Shown here: positions 23,609 through 32,592 of the stretch, piece by piece
Layout of the letters: each line of letters opens with the position of its first letter
How positions within the stretch are numbered: position 1 is the first letter of the stretch
Source of the DNA: Alphaproteobacteria bacterium
GTDB lineage: Bacteria; Pseudomonadota; Alphaproteobacteria; Caulobacterales; Parvularculaceae
Direction of reading: 5' to 3'
Length of the DNA stretch: 64,000 nt
NCBI GenBank assembly: GCA_016125455.1
Contig: WGLS01000005.1
Coordinates: 206,608-270,607 of the forward strand
Program-made: the position numbers and the translations under genes
The notes under the pieces: generated by a model
The model's input: the letters and a program-made list of their open reading frames with translations, nothing else
What the model was told of the DNA's origin: nothing
Databases searched by the model: none

Positions 23609-24835
23609 ATGTCAGATCAGGTAATATCCGCTCGACGAGCGTGCGCGTTATTCGAAGCGAAGGTCTGCGCGGCAGCGTTTTGTTTGGCGCTTCTGCTCGT
23701 CGAAAGAGCGGTCGCCGCGCCGCCGATCAATACGCCGGCCGAATTCGCCGTCATTCTCGACTACGAAACCGGCGAAGTGTTGTTCGACAAGAATGGCGAA
23801 ACGCCGACGGCGCCTGCGTCCATGAGCAAGCTGATGACGGTCGCGATCGCCTTCGAAATGCTGGAGGCGGGCGAGCTGTCGCTGGATGACGCCTTCAGCG
23901 TTTCCGAGAAGGCGTGGCGCAAGGGCGGATCGAAAATGTGGGTCCGCGTCGACACCAGGATCAAGGTTCGCGACCTTTTGCGGGGCGTGATCATTCAGTC
24001 AGGCAACGACGCCTGCATCGTGCTCGCGGAGAACATCGCTGGCTCGGAGGAAGAGTTCGCAAAGCTAATGAATCGAAAGGCGCGGGAGTGGGGCCTTGAT
24101 GATTCGACATTCGCCAACGCCACCGGCTGGCCGGATCCGGAACACAAGATGAGCATGCGCGACCTCGCCACGCTCGCCCGCAAGATTATCCACGACTATC
24201 CCGAGTACTACGAGATTTTCGCGGAACGCGATTTTACATGGGAGAAGATCGAGCAGTCGAATCGCAACCCTTTGCTCGACGGTTTTGATGGCGCGGACGG
24301 CCTCAAGACCGGGCACACCGATGAATCCGGCTATGGGGTGGTCGGTTCGGCGGTCCGCGATGGCGTTCGCCGCATAGTCGTCGTGAATGGCCTTGGCGAT
24401 GAAGCCGAGCGCCTCAAGGAAAGCCGGCGTCTGATGGGCGTCGCGTTCAATGATTTTGTCGAACGGCGCCTGTTCGATGCGGAAGATTCTGTCGGCGCGG
24501 CGCAAGTCTTCGGCGGCGAGGCGCCTGCCACGCCGCTCGTTGTAGCCGAGGATGTCGAGATCATTGTCCATCGCGCCCAGGCGCGCGAGGTAAAGGCCAT
24601 GGTCGTCTATAACGGGCCGATTGCAGCGCCGATCAGAAAGGGCGCGCAGCTTGGCGTGCTTCAGGTGACCTTCGACGACAGCACGAAAACGTATCCGGTG
24701 TTCGCCAGCGAAAACGTCCGAGAGGTCGGATTTTTCGGCAAGGTGGCGCTTGGGGCGAAGAAGCTGCTGCTGAAACCCGAGAAAACGCCGGAAGCGGAGG
24801 AAGAGCCCCAGAGCGCCGGAAAAATCGGCGTCTAG
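23609..24835 (+). CDS. dacC: D-alanyl-D-alanine carboxypeptidase, PBP5/6 type (S11)
   Basis: 408 residues from ATG 23609; a TTG at 23573 in frame is possible. Signal segment VCAAAFCLALLLVERAVAA. Active-site motifs are in order: SMSK (Ser71, Lys74), SGN in IIQSGNDACIV, and KTG in DGLKTGHTDESGYG. A C-terminal beta-domain (PBP5_C) ends before residue 390, and the last residues (LGAKKLLLKPEKTPEAEE) may be a membrane-binding amphipathic tail. The enzyme trims the terminal D-Ala of stem pentapeptides. It is followed directly by tmk, two bases away. Confidence 0.92.
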   Translation: MSDQVISARRACALFEAKVCAAAFCLALLLVERAVAAPPINTPAEFAVILDYETGEVLFDKNGETPTAPASMSKLMTVAIAFEMLEAGELSLDDAFSVSEKAWRKGGSKMWVRVDTRIKVRDLLRGVIIQSGNDACIVLAENIAGSEEEFAKLMNRKAREWGLDDSTFANATGWPDPEHKMSMRDLATLARKIIHDYPEYYEIFAERDFTWEKIEQSNRNPLLDGFDGADGLKTGHTDESGYGVVGSAVRDGVRRIVVVNGLGDEAERLKESRRLMGVAFNDFVERRLFDAEDSVGAAQVFGGEAPATPLVVAEDVEIIVHRAQAREVKAMVVYNGPIAAPIRKGAQLGVLQVTFDDSTKTYPVFASENVREVGFFGKVALGAKKLLLKPEKTPEAEEEPQSAGKIGV

Positions 24836-24837
24836 AC

Positions 24838-25503
24838 GTGACGAGAGGGCGCCCGCCGTTCATCGTATTCGAAGGCGCCGACGGGGCGGGAAAATCGACG
24901 CAGGTCCGTATGCTGGCGGACCATCTACGGGCGGCCGGCAATGATGTTGTTGTCACGCGGGAGCCAGGCGGCGCGCCGGCGGCGGAGGCGATCAGGAACC
25001 TCCTTGTGACGGGCGACGTTGATGCATGGTCCCCGCTGGCGGAAACGCTGATGATGTATGCGGCGCGGTCCGAGCATCTAAAGGCGACGATCAATCCGGC
25101 CCGCGACCGCGGCGCCATCGTCGTTTGCGACCGATTCAGCGACTCAACGCTTGCCTATCAGGGCGCGGCTGGCGCGGTAAGCGCCGGTTTCATTGAGGCG
25201 CTCGATCGCGAAGTCGTGGGGTCCGACGCCCCGACCCTGACGATCGTTCTCGACGTTGACGATGCGACGGCGCGCTCTCGTCTTGCGACGCGGGACGGCC
25301 CGTTTGCATCTGGCGAGACGCGCTTCGAGCGGAAGGGAACCGCCTATCGCCAGGCGGTGCGGGAGGCGTTCCGGCGAATCGCCGCGGCGAACGCACGCGA
25401 TCATTTTCTAGTGGACGCCTCCGCGGATGCCGGCGCCGTCGCAGCTCAGGTTGCCGCCCGCGTGGATGTAGACGTCGAGGCGTGGCGGGGCGGCGATGGC
25501 TAG
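24838..25503 (+). CDS. tmk: thymidylate kinase
   Basis: 221 residues, GTG start. P-loop FEGADGAGKSTQ near residues 11-22, DRFSDSTLAYQGAAG as the conserved DR motif and dTMP region. It phosphorylates dTMP to dTDP. It overlaps holB by 8 bases, a common tmk-holB pairing in alphaproteobacteria. Confidence 0.95.
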   Translation: MTRGRPPFIVFEGADGAGKSTQVRMLADHLRAAGNDVVVTREPGGAPAAEAIRNLLVTGDVDAWSPLAETLMMYAARSEHLKATINPARDRGAIVVCDRFSDSTLAYQGAAGAVSAGFIEALDREVVGSDAPTLTIVLDVDDATARSRLATRDGPFASGETRFERKGTAYRQAVREAFRRIAAANARDHFLVDASADAGAVAAQVAARVDVDVEAWRGGDG

Positions 25504-26542
25504 GAAGCCTGCGCCAACCGATGCCGATCTATGCCCGGCGTCGCCGTTTCCTATGCCCGAGAGCCGTAATCGGGTTGTTGGCCATGACGCCGGTCTTGAG
25601 TTCATCCGTCAGCGGATTGCCGAGAATGCGTTCGCCGGGGGCTGGCTGATCGTTGGGCCGGAGGGCGTCGGCAAGTCCACGCTCGCGTTTCAGGCCGCAA
25701 GGGCGATTCTCGGCGCAACTGGCGACGGCGTCGCGGCCCAGCGCGCAGCGGCGCTGATTGCGGCGGGCGCGCATCCGGATCTTTTCGTTGCGCGGCCTGA
25801 ATGGAATCCAAAGACCCAGAAATTCGCCGCCGACATTGCGGTTTCGACGATCCGAAATCTCATACATTTCATGAGCCGGACCGCGGGGATGGGCGGCTGG
25901 CGCGTTGCGATCGTCGACAGCGCCGACGAGTTGAACCGGAATGCCGCGAATGCGCTCTTGAAGGTCCTGGAGGAGCCGCCATCGAAGGCGGTCCTTATGC
26001 TGACGTCCGCCCGCGCGGGTCGCCTCCTGGCGACGATCCGGTCGCGGTGCCGCCGCATTGAGCTCCGGTCCGTCGAGCGTAGCGTCGTGGCCCAGTTCCT
26101 GCGCGAGGAAACCGATGGCGCCGCCGGAGACGTCGAGAAGATCGCCGATGCCGCGGCTGGACGGCCAGGCCTTGCGCTGCGGCTTGCCCTTGGCGACGGC
26201 GCGACCGCACTCGCTGCGGTCGAGGATTTCATCCGCTCGAGCGCGACGGGGCGGACGCCGGAGAGCATTGCAAGGTTAACGGCGAAGGGATCGGAAAGCG
26301 CCTTTGATCTATTCGAAACGCTGTTGCTCGATCGGCTCGCGGCGACGATCCGCTCAAAAGCCCTTGCGGGAGCTGAAGAGAGCGAAATGGAAGCGCTTGT
26401 CGCGGCGTATGACGGTGCGCGGGATCAGTTCGCCCGAGGGGCCGGCCTCAACTTCGATCGCGTGCAGATCGCGGGGGCGGTTGCGCGGGCGCTCGCGCGC
26501 GCGGGGGTTGGCCGCATGGCCGGCGTCGGGACAACGGGCTAG
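25496..26542 (+). CDS. holB: DNA polymerase III subunit delta prime
   Basis: 348 residues. Clamp-loader AAA+ fold: VVGHDAGLEFIRQRI, Walker A in IVGPEGVGKSTLA, then VAIVDSADELNRNAANALLKVLEEPP (Walker B and sensor 1 helix), and ATIRSRCRRIELR with the SRC motif. Unlike E. coli delta prime, the P-loop is intact. It is the stator of the clamp loader. It overlaps tmk and is followed by tatD and a PhnP-like hydrolase in one run. Confidence 0.93.
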   Translation: MARKPAPTDADLCPASPFPMPESRNRVVGHDAGLEFIRQRIAENAFAGGWLIVGPEGVGKSTLAFQAARAILGATGDGVAAQRAAALIAAGAHPDLFVARPEWNPKTQKFAADIAVSTIRNLIHFMSRTAGMGGWRVAIVDSADELNRNAANALLKVLEEPPSKAVLMLTSARAGRLLATIRSRCRRIELRSVERSVVAQFLREETDGAAGDVEKIADAAAGRPGLALRLALGDGATALAAVEDFIRSSATGRTPESIARLTAKGSESAFDLFETLLLDRLAATIRSKALAGAEESEMEALVAAYDGARDQFARGAGLNFDRVQIAGAVARALARAGVGRMAGVGTTG

Positions 26543-26574
26543 GTACGCCTTGGGCCACTTGGGATGCACAGGCA

Positions 26575-27369
26575 ATGCTTGTCGACAGCCACGTCAATCT
26601 TCATTCCGACAGGTTCGATGAGGACCTCGATGAGGTAATTGCGCGCGCCCGCGACGCCGGCGTTGCGGCGATGCTGACAATTTCCGACAAGATCGGTTCA
26701 ACGGACGCCATCCGACGAATTTCGTCCGCTCACGATTTTATCTGGCGATCGGTCGGCGCGCACCCGCACTACGCAACGGAACACGCCGATCTGACGACCG
26801 ATTTCCTCGTGGATCTTTGCGCCGAGGCCGACGTCGTCGGCGTCGGGGAATGCGGCCTCGACTATTACTATGAACATTCGCCCAGGGACGACCAGCTGAT
26901 CGTCTTCCGGAAGCATGTCGGCGCAGCGCAGGAGACGGGCCTGCCGTTGATTATTCACACGCGCGACGCCGATGCGGACATGATGCGCGAGCTGACGGAG
27001 GCTTTCGCTCGCAAACCGTTCACGCCGCTCCTCCATTGCTACACGAGCGGGCAACAGCTGGCGACATGCGCTTTGGAAATGGGAGGCTACGTATCGTTTT
27101 CGGGGATCATCACGTTCAAGAACGCCGAAGATGTGCGGGCGGTGGCCGAAGCGACGCCCCTCGACCGGCTCATTATCGAGACGGACTGTCCCTATCTTGC
27201 GCCGATCCCGCATCGAGGTCGCCGCTGTGAGCCGGCCCACGTCGTGCACGTCGCCGCCAAGCTTGCGGAGATCAAGGGCGTGTCCTGCGAGGACATTGAA
27301 ACGGTCACGACGGAGAATTTCTTCCGGCTGTTCGCGCGCGCTGACCGAACTGCGGTCGCGTCCGCATGA
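26575..27369 (+). CDS. tatD: TatD-family metal-dependent DNase
   Basis: 264 residues. The amidohydrolase barrel is clear: VGVGECGLDYYYEH (Glu), LPLIIHTRDADADM (His), LLHCYTSG (His), IIETDCPYLAP (Asp). The first motif reads MLVDSHVNLH, so the second His of the usual HxH metal pair is Asn8, with another His two residues later. Whether activity is kept is open. It is the middle gene of tmk-holB-tatD-MBL; its TGA overlaps the next ATG. Confidence 0.9.
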   Translation: MLVDSHVNLHSDRFDEDLDEVIARARDAGVAAMLTISDKIGSTDAIRRISSAHDFIWRSVGAHPHYATEHADLTTDFLVDLCAEADVVGVGECGLDYYYEHSPRDDQLIVFRKHVGAAQETGLPLIIHTRDADADMMRELTEAFARKPFTPLLHCYTSGQQLATCALEMGGYVSFSGIITFKNAEDVRAVAEATPLDRLIIETDCPYLAPIPHRGRRCEPAHVVHVAAKLAEIKGVSCEDIETVTTENFFRLFARADRTAVASA

Positions 27370-28205
27370 AAAGCGAGCTTAAAGCGACGGTTCTTGGCTG
27401 CGGCTCGTCAGGCGGCGTGCCGCGCATCGGCGGGCCCGGCGGCGTCGGCGACTGGGGCGTCTGTGACGCCGGCGAGCCGCGCAACCGTCGCATGCGGTGT
27501 TCGCTGCTGATCGAGCGGGCCGCCGATGGCGCCTATCCGCGCGACGGGGTCACCAGCATCCTGGTTGACACCTCTCCCGATATGCGCGCCCAGCTCCTTG
27601 CCGCACGGGTCGAGCGGCTCGACGCCGTGCTGATTACCCATGACCACGCCGACCAAACTCACGGTCTGGACGATCTCCGGGCGCTGGCGATCAGAAATCG
27701 CAGACGGATGCCCGTGCATTTCGATCGCGAGACCGCTGGACAGCTGCCGGTCCGCTTCAGCTATTGCTTCGAACAGGCCGAAGGCAGTTGGTACCCGCCG
27801 ATCCTCGAAGAAGTCCGCCTGCCGGCCGTCGGCGAGACCGACACAATTGACGGACCATCGGGTGCCATACCGTTCACGCCCTTCATGCAGGAGCACGGCG
27901 CGGTTCGTTCGCACGGTTTCCGTTTTGGCGATCTTGCTTACTCGGCAGATGTGGTCGATCTGCAGGAGGAAAGTTTCGAGATCCTCGCCGGCGTCAGGAT
28001 CTGGATTGTCGACTGCTTGCAGATGACGCCCCATGGCAGCCACGCCCACTATGAGAAGACGCTGGCGTGGATCGACCGGGTCCGGCCAGAGCGCGCGGTG
28101 CTGACCAACCTGCACGTCACAATGGACTACAGAACGCTCCTCGGCATGGTTCCGGCGGGCGTCGAACCGGCGTTCGACGGCATGGAGCTTCGGTTTTCAG
28201 CCTGA
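27366..28205 (+). CDS. PhnP-like MBL-fold metallohydrolase
   Basis: 279 residues. The metallo-beta-lactamase signature is ITHDHADQTHGLDDLR, and the N-terminus KATVLGCGSSGGVPRIGG is that of PhnP/ElaC-like phosphodiesterases. Further ligands are in SADVVDLQEES and ALTNLHVTMDY. PhnP itself hydrolyses cyclic phosphate diesters, but no phn genes lie nearby. Coupled to tatD by ATGA overlap; this pair is commonly adjacent in alphaproteobacteria. Confidence 0.85.
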   Translation: MKSELKATVLGCGSSGGVPRIGGPGGVGDWGVCDAGEPRNRRMRCSLLIERAADGAYPRDGVTSILVDTSPDMRAQLLAARVERLDAVLITHDHADQTHGLDDLRALAIRNRRRMPVHFDRETAGQLPVRFSYCFEQAEGSWYPPILEEVRLPAVGETDTIDGPSGAIPFTPFMQEHGAVRSHGFRFGDLAYSADVVDLQEESFEILAGVRIWIVDCLQMTPHGSHAHYEKTLAWIDRVRPERAVLTNLHVTMDYRTLLGMVPAGVEPAFDGMELRFSA

Positions 28206-28287
28206 AGCAGGCGCGTTTGAGCAACTTCCTGATGCCCTTCGTGCGGAATCACGCAATCAGTGCGTGCACGCAATAATGGAGGGCGCA

Positions 28288-28506
28288 ATGCCGAATGGCG
28301 TCGCGAAAATGGTTCCGTTGAGTGCGTCAGCGTTCCTGCCTGCCATATCCGAAGAAGACCTCGTCGAACACGCTGGCGAATTCGCAGTGTTTTCCGGCGG
28401 CCGCCTGGTCGGCTTCCACAAGACCAACTCCGAAGCGCTGGAGGCCGCGGCCACGCGCTTCGAACGGCTCGGGTTCACTATTTCACAGGTCCGCAGGGGC
28501 GGGTAG
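28288..28506 (+). CDS. small hypothetical protein, DUF5678-like
   Basis: 72 residues. ATG 28288 is preferred because GGAGGG lies 4 bases upstream. The core GEFAVFSGGRLVGFHKTNSE followed by an Ala-rich helix resembles the small beta-beta-alpha DUF5678 proteins; the function of these is unknown. It ends just before a long hairpin that separates it from rplM. Confidence 0.45.
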   Translation: MPNGVAKMVPLSASAFLPAISEEDLVEHAGEFAVFSGGRLVGFHKTNSEALEAAATRFERLGFTISQVRRGG

Positions 28507-28514
28507 CACGCGCC

Positions 28515-28550
28515 GTTTCTCGTGTGGTATCATTTTACCACACGAAAAAC
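28515..28550. repeat. long inverted repeat upstream of rplM
   Basis: Fifteen-base arms (one mismatch) around a six-base loop: core CGTGTGGTA (28521) and TACCACACG (28536), flanked by GTTTCT and AAAAAC. The hairpin is strong but not followed by a T-run on either strand, so it may be a weak terminator of the small gene or part of the rplM leader region. Confidence 0.55.
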
Positions 28551-28582
28551 CGTCTGTTTTCGCTTTTTAAATTTGAAACCAG

Positions 28583-28611
28583 TTGACGCATCGGTGCGCC
28601 GGCCGTATCCG
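28583..28611 (+). promoter_or_regulatory. candidate rplM-rpsI promoter
   Basis: TTGACG at 28583-28588, 17-base spacer, TATCCG at 28606-28611. The -35 is good, the -10 weak. It lies 54 bases before rplM. Confidence 0.45.
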
Positions 28612-28664
28612 GCGCGCTTCGCGTAAGGGACGCATTTGCGGCGTCCGGAACAGCTGGAACTCTC

Positions 28665-29132
28665 ATGAAAACCTACAACGCCAAACCGGGCGAAGTGGAC
28701 AGGAAGTGGATACTGATCGACGGGGAAGGCCTCGTCGTCGGTCGCCTTGCGTCCATTATCGCCATGCGCCTGCGCGGCAAGAACAAGCCTGCCTTCACGC
28801 CGCACGTCGACACCGGCGACCATGTGGTCGTTATCAACGCCGACAAGGTCGTGTTCACCGGCAAAAAGCGCACCGATCGCAAGTTCTATTGGCACACCGG
28901 CTATCCCGGCGGGATCAAGGAACGCACGATGGACAAGATCCTCGACGGCAAGCACCCGGAGCGGGTCGTGATGAAGGCGGTAGAACGCATGATGCCGAAG
29001 GATTCGCCCCTCGCACGCGCGCAGATGACCAAGCTGAAGGTCTATGCCGGGCCGGCGCACCCGCACGACGCCCAGCAACCGGAGACGCTCGACGTCGCCG
29101 CCCTGAATCGCAAGAACAAGCGGGACGACTAG
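28665..29132 (+). CDS. rplM: 50S ribosomal protein L13
   Basis: 155 residues, normal length. [33 protein letters not shown] and [17 protein letters not shown] are characteristic L13 blocks. It binds 23S rRNA early in large-subunit assembly. It is followed four bases later by rpsI, the conserved bacterial pair. Confidence 0.98.
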   Translation: MKTYNAKPGEVDRKWILIDGEGLVVGRLASIIAMRLRGKNKPAFTPHVDTGDHVVVINADKVVFTGKKRTDRKFYWHTGYPGGIKERTMDKILDGKHPERVVMKAVERMMPKDSPLARAQMTKLKVYAGPAHPHDAQQPETLDVAALNRKNKRDD

Positions 29133-29136
29133 ATCC

Positions 29137-29622
29137 ATGAGCACAACCAGCTTTGAAGACCTCAAACAGGCGGCCGAACAGGCGGGCGTCGTCGCGGCGA
29201 GCGAACCCGCAACGCCGGAACCGAAGATTGACGCGCAGGGCCGGGCCTACGCCTCCGGCAAGCGCAAGACCGCCGTCGCGCGCGTCTGGATCAAGCCGGG
29301 CAGTGGCCGCATCGTCGTCAACCACAAGGATCACGCCGCGTATTTTGGCCGCGCCGTGCTTCAGATGATCATCAAGCAACCCCTCGTCGCCGCGGAACGC
29401 AACGGTCAGTATGACGTGTTCTGTACGGTAAAGGGGTCGGGTCCGTCAGGGCAGGCCGGCGCTGTGCGCCACGGCATTGCCCGCGCACTCACCTATTACG
29501 AGCCGGAACTGCGCGGCGTTCTGAAAAAGGGCGGGTTCCTGACGCGCGATGCCCGCGCCGTGGAGCGCAAGAAATACGGCCGCAAGAAGGCGCGCAAGAG
29601 CTTCCAGTTCTCCAAGCGCTAG
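29137..29622 (+). CDS. rpsI: 30S ribosomal protein S9
   Basis: 161 residues. After an acidic extension of about 40 residues, the S9 core runs [18 protein letters not shown] to the basic tail [17 protein letters not shown], whose C-terminal Lys-Arg reaches the P-site tRNA. It is co-transcribed with rplM and ends before a clear terminator. Confidence 0.98.
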   Translation: MSTTSFEDLKQAAEQAGVVAASEPATPEPKIDAQGRAYASGKRKTAVARVWIKPGSGRIVVNHKDHAAYFGRAVLQMIIKQPLVAAERNGQYDVFCTVKGSGPSGQAGAVRHGIARALTYYEPELRGVLKKGGFLTRDARAVERKKYGRKKARKSFQFSKR

Positions 29623-29653
29623 CGAGTTGTCGGATTATCAGTTCACGAATTTG

Positions 29654-29681
29654 CGGGAGGCTTCGGCCTCCCGTTTTCGTT
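29654..29681 (+). terminator. terminator after rpsI
   Basis: CGGGAGGC (29654) and GCCTCCCG (29666) close a TTCG tetraloop, followed by TTTTCGTT. Confidence 0.9.
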
Positions 29682-29829
29682 ATTGGCGCAAGGGCGCATC
29701 TGCTTGTTGGGGCGAACGCGAGCGCCGACGCCAGTGGGAAGGTGACAGTGTCTCTTGTGGCGCGAGTCAAGGATTGAAAAGCCCCGCGAAGGCTGTGCGC
29801 CGTCGGCGGCAGGCGGCAGCGGACCTCAA

Positions 29830-30030
29830 CTAGCGCGGCGTTGCATCCGCGCCGTCAGCGAGGCCAAACCTGCCAGCCAGCTCATCGAACTCGCTGCGAT
29901 CGCCCTTGCCATCCCTCAGTCGACGGAACAGCGCAGCGGCGCGCGTCGAGCGCGATCGCGGCGTGGACCCAAGTCTTTCGAAGAGCTCGCCCACCGGCGA
30001 CTGACGCCGGCCAGAATTTGTTTTCGACAC
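29830..30030 (-). CDS. small hypothetical protein behind a CtrA-type box
   Basis: 66 residues from GTG 30030, with a purine-rich GGGGGCGGAAG upstream; the frame is open further but lacks a good start. Arg-rich and helical (GELFERLGSTPRSRST, FRRLRDGKGDRSEFDELAG). No family recognised. The main support is a TTAA-N7-TTAA box about 48 bases upstream at 30078-30092, placed where it could control this gene. Its downstream neighbour on the same strand is none; the rpsI terminator lies beyond. Confidence 0.4.
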   Translation of the reverse strand: MSKTNSGRRQSPVGELFERLGSTPRSRSTRAAALFRRLRDGKGDRSEFDELAGRFGLADGADATPR

Positions 30031-30077
30031 AGCTTCCGCCCCCGCTGCAAAGCGCCTCAAACTTTCATCAAGGTTGG

Positions 30078-30092
30078 TTAATGAAACGTTAA
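30078..30092. promoter_or_regulatory. CtrA-type binding site (TTAA-N7-TTAA)
   Basis: TTAA at 30078 and TTAA at 30089 with exactly seven bases between, and on the minus strand the site continues as TTAACC, the consensus for the CtrA cell-cycle regulator. It lies between the aldehyde dehydrogenase stop and the small minus-strand gene. Confidence 0.55.
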
Positions 30093-30121
30093 CGCGAAGT
30101 GGGTCGAGTCTCGTCAGGCGC

Positions 30122-31570
30122 CTATTTGCCAAGGCCGCCAATCAACGCGTACTTGACGTTCACATAGTCGTCGAGGCCGTACTTGGAGCCTTCCCGGCCC
30201 ATGCCAGAATCCTTGACGCCGCCGAACGGCGCAACCTCGGTCGACAGGACGCCTTCGTTCACCGCGACCATGCCATACTCAAGCGCTTCGCACACCCGAA
30301 AGGCGCGGCCGAGATCTGACGTGTAAAAATAGCTGGCGAGGCCGTATTCGGTCGCATTGGCCATGCGAACGACCTCTTCCTCCGTATCAAAACGAAAAAC
30401 CGGCGCGACCGGGCCGAATGTCTCGTCTCGGGCGATCAGCATCTCCTGGGTCGCATTACGGATGACGGTGGGCTGGAAATAGGTAAGGCCGAGCTCATGG
30501 CGCGCGCCGCCGACAACAATCTCGCCGCCATGGGCCCGGGCGTCGGCGATGTGCTCGAGCGATTTTTCAACGGCGCTTTCATCGATCAAAGGTCCCTGGG
30601 CGACGCCCTCTTCGAGACCGTCCCCGACCTTCATCCCGCTAACTTTCGCGGCGAATTTTGCCATGAAGGCGTCATAGACGCCGGCTTGCACATAGAGGCG
30701 GTTTGCGCAGACGCAGGTTTGTCCGGAGTTTCGATACTTGCAGGCGATTGCGCCGTCTACGGCGCGATCGAGGTCGGCGTCGTCGAAGACGATGAACGGC
30801 GCGTTGCCGCCGAGCTCCATGGAGATGCGCTTCATGTGGGCGGAAGCCTTGGCCGCAAGGCCTTTGCCTACGGGCGTTGAGCCGGTGAAGGTGATCTTGC
30901 GGACGGCCGGGTTCTCGCAAAACTCGTCCGCGATCGCAGACGCCGACCCGGTGACGACGTTGAGGAGCCCTTTGGGCAGGCCGACTTCTTCGGCGACGAC
31001 GCCATAGGCGAGGGCTGAGAACGGCGTCTGGCTGGCTGGCTTGCAGACGATCGGACAGCCGGCGGCGATGGCGGCGGCCGCTTTTCGGGCGATCATCGCG
31101 GTCGGGAAGTTCCAGGGCGTGATCGACCCGACGACGCCAACGGGCTCTTTCGTGACGATGATCCGTTTGTCGCCGAATGGCGAGGGAATTACGTCGCCAT
31201 ACAAGCGCCGGGCTTCTTCGCCGAACCATTTGAAAAACCGCGCGGCATAGGCGACCTCGCCATTGGCTTCGGCGAGCGGCTTGCCCATTTCAGTTGTCAG
31301 GATCCGGCCGAGTTCCGTCTGGTTGTCCATCAACGCATCGTGGATGCGCCGGCAGGCGTTGCCGCGTTCTTCGGCGGAAACATGCCGCCATTCCCGGAAG
31401 GCGCGTTCCGCCGCCGCAATCGCCTTGCGGGTTTCCTCACGGCCAAATTTAGGGACGGTTCCGATGATCTCGCCGGTTGCCGGATTATTGACGGCGATCG
31501 TGTCATTGCCGCCGTCGATCCACGCGCCATCAACATAGCACTGTTGCTTGAAGAACCGGCTATCGATCAT
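30122..31570 (-). CDS. gabD: NAD(P)-dependent succinate-semialdehyde dehydrogenase
   Basis: 482 residues from ATG 31570 with AGGAGA upstream. Aldehyde dehydrogenase signature: GVVGSITPWNFPTAMIARK, ITFTGSTPVGKGLA, Glu in SMELGGNAPFIVFDDADL, and catalytic Cys in NSGQTCVCANRLYV. The Cys-Val-Cys pair and the overall pattern fit GabD, which oxidises succinate semialdehyde to succinate. No gabT lies nearby, so it may serve another semialdehyde. Confidence 0.85.
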   Translation of the reverse strand: MIDSRFFKQQCYVDGAWIDGGNDTIAVNNPATGEIIGTVPKFGREETRKAIAAAERAFREWRHVSAEERGNACRRIHDALMDNQTELGRILTTEMGKPLAEANGEVAYAARFFKWFGEEARRLYGDVIPSPFGDKRIIVTKEPVGVVGSITPWNFPTAMIARKAAAAIAAGCPIVCKPASQTPFSALAYGVVAEEVGLPKGLLNVVTGSASAIADEFCENPAVRKITFTGSTPVGKGLAAKASAHMKRISMELGGNAPFIVFDDADLDRAVDGAIACKYRNSGQTCVCANRLYVQAGVYDAFMAKFAAKVSGMKVGDGLEEGVAQGPLIDESAVEKSLEHIADARAHGGEIVVGGARHELGLTYFQPTVIRNATQEMLIARDETFGPVAPVFRFDTEEEVVRMANATEYGLASYFYTSDLGRAFRVCEALEYGMVAVNEGVLSTEVAPFGGVKDSGMGREGSKYGLDDYVNVKYALIGGLGK

Positions 31571-31806
31571 GTCGACGTCTCCTTGTGATGTTGCGCCTCT
31601 GGCAGCTTGCGGGAAATGGCGGTTCGTGTCCTTGCGAACCGCGGGTCCTGGCGTCAACGTCATGACGCAATTTGACGCCGGAATTTTTAGCGCCCTGAAC
31701 CGCTGACAAGTCTTGCGGACTGAGGTTCCGCGCGCACTATAGGGCAAACGTCCGAAAATTGACGGGCCAGCCGGCGAACAACACTCATCGCCAAGGGAGC
31801 AGACCG

Positions 31807-32592
31807 ATGACCAAGGCCTATGAAACGGTAGGTTACGAACAGAAGGGCGATCATGTGGCGGTGGTCACGCTGGAACGACCCGACGCGCTGAACGCCTTCA
31901 ATGGCGCGCTGCGGGCGGATCTGCTTGACGCTATGTGCATCGCGTCGGCGAACCGGGACATCCGTGCGGTCGTGTTAACCGGCGCGGGTCGGGCTTTCTG
32001 CGCGGGGGCTGATATCAAGGACATCAACACCGACCGGAACGTCGAAGAGGTTCTCAACGCCGAATATGGGAGCTTCCTCACCGTCATCCGGACCATGGAG
32101 AAACCGGTAATCGCTGCGATAAACGGACCCGCGGCCGGCATAGGGATGACGCTGGCGCTCTCCTGCGACCTGCGCGTGATGTCGGAGGATGCGTATCTGA
32201 TGAGCGCGTTCGCAAATATCGGGCTCGTGCCAGATGGCGGTTTGTCGTGGTTGCTTACGCAGCAAATCGGCTATGCGCGGGCCTATGAGTTCGCCGTGGA
32301 AGCGCGAAAGATACCTGCCCATGAGGCGCTCAACCTTGGCCTGGTCAACCGGGCCGAAGCGGCGGCGGATGTGCTGGCGAATGCGCTTGCGTGGGCGGAT
32401 GAACTGTCCCGCCGCGCGCCGCTGTCGCTGGGGCTGACGAAGCGGGCGTTTCGCGCCGCAGCCGAAGCAGGCGTCGGGAACGCTGCCGCCTACGAGGCCA
32501 TGCTGCAACGGGTCGCGATCGCGTCGGAAGACTGCCGGGAAGGCGTCGCGGCGGTGTTGGGCAAGCGCCCCGCGAGCTTCAAAGGCCGCTAG
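31807..32592 (+). CDS. enoyl-CoA hydratase/isomerase (PaaG-like crotonase)
   Basis: 261 residues; ATG 31807 follows AAGGGAG. Crotonase blocks: VVTLERPDALNAFNGALR, GRAFCAGADIKDI (oxyanion Gly), AAINGPAAGIGMTLALSCD. The second catalytic position reads NIGLVPDGGLSWLL, where hydratases have Glu and PaaG-type isomerases have Asp; here it is Asp. Isomerisation of an unsaturated acyl-CoA is therefore more likely than simple hydration. It is divergent from gabD and its 3' end overlaps that of gspO by 14 bases. Confidence 0.85.
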   Translation: MTKAYETVGYEQKGDHVAVVTLERPDALNAFNGALRADLLDAMCIASANRDIRAVVLTGAGRAFCAGADIKDINTDRNVEEVLNAEYGSFLTVIRTMEKPVIAAINGPAAGIGMTLALSCDLRVMSEDAYLMSAFANIGLVPDGGLSWLLTQQIGYARAYEFAVEARKIPAHEALNLGLVNRAEAAADVLANALAWADELSRRAPLSLGLTKRAFRAAAEAGVGNAAAYEAMLQRVAIASEDCREGVAAVLGKRPASFKGR

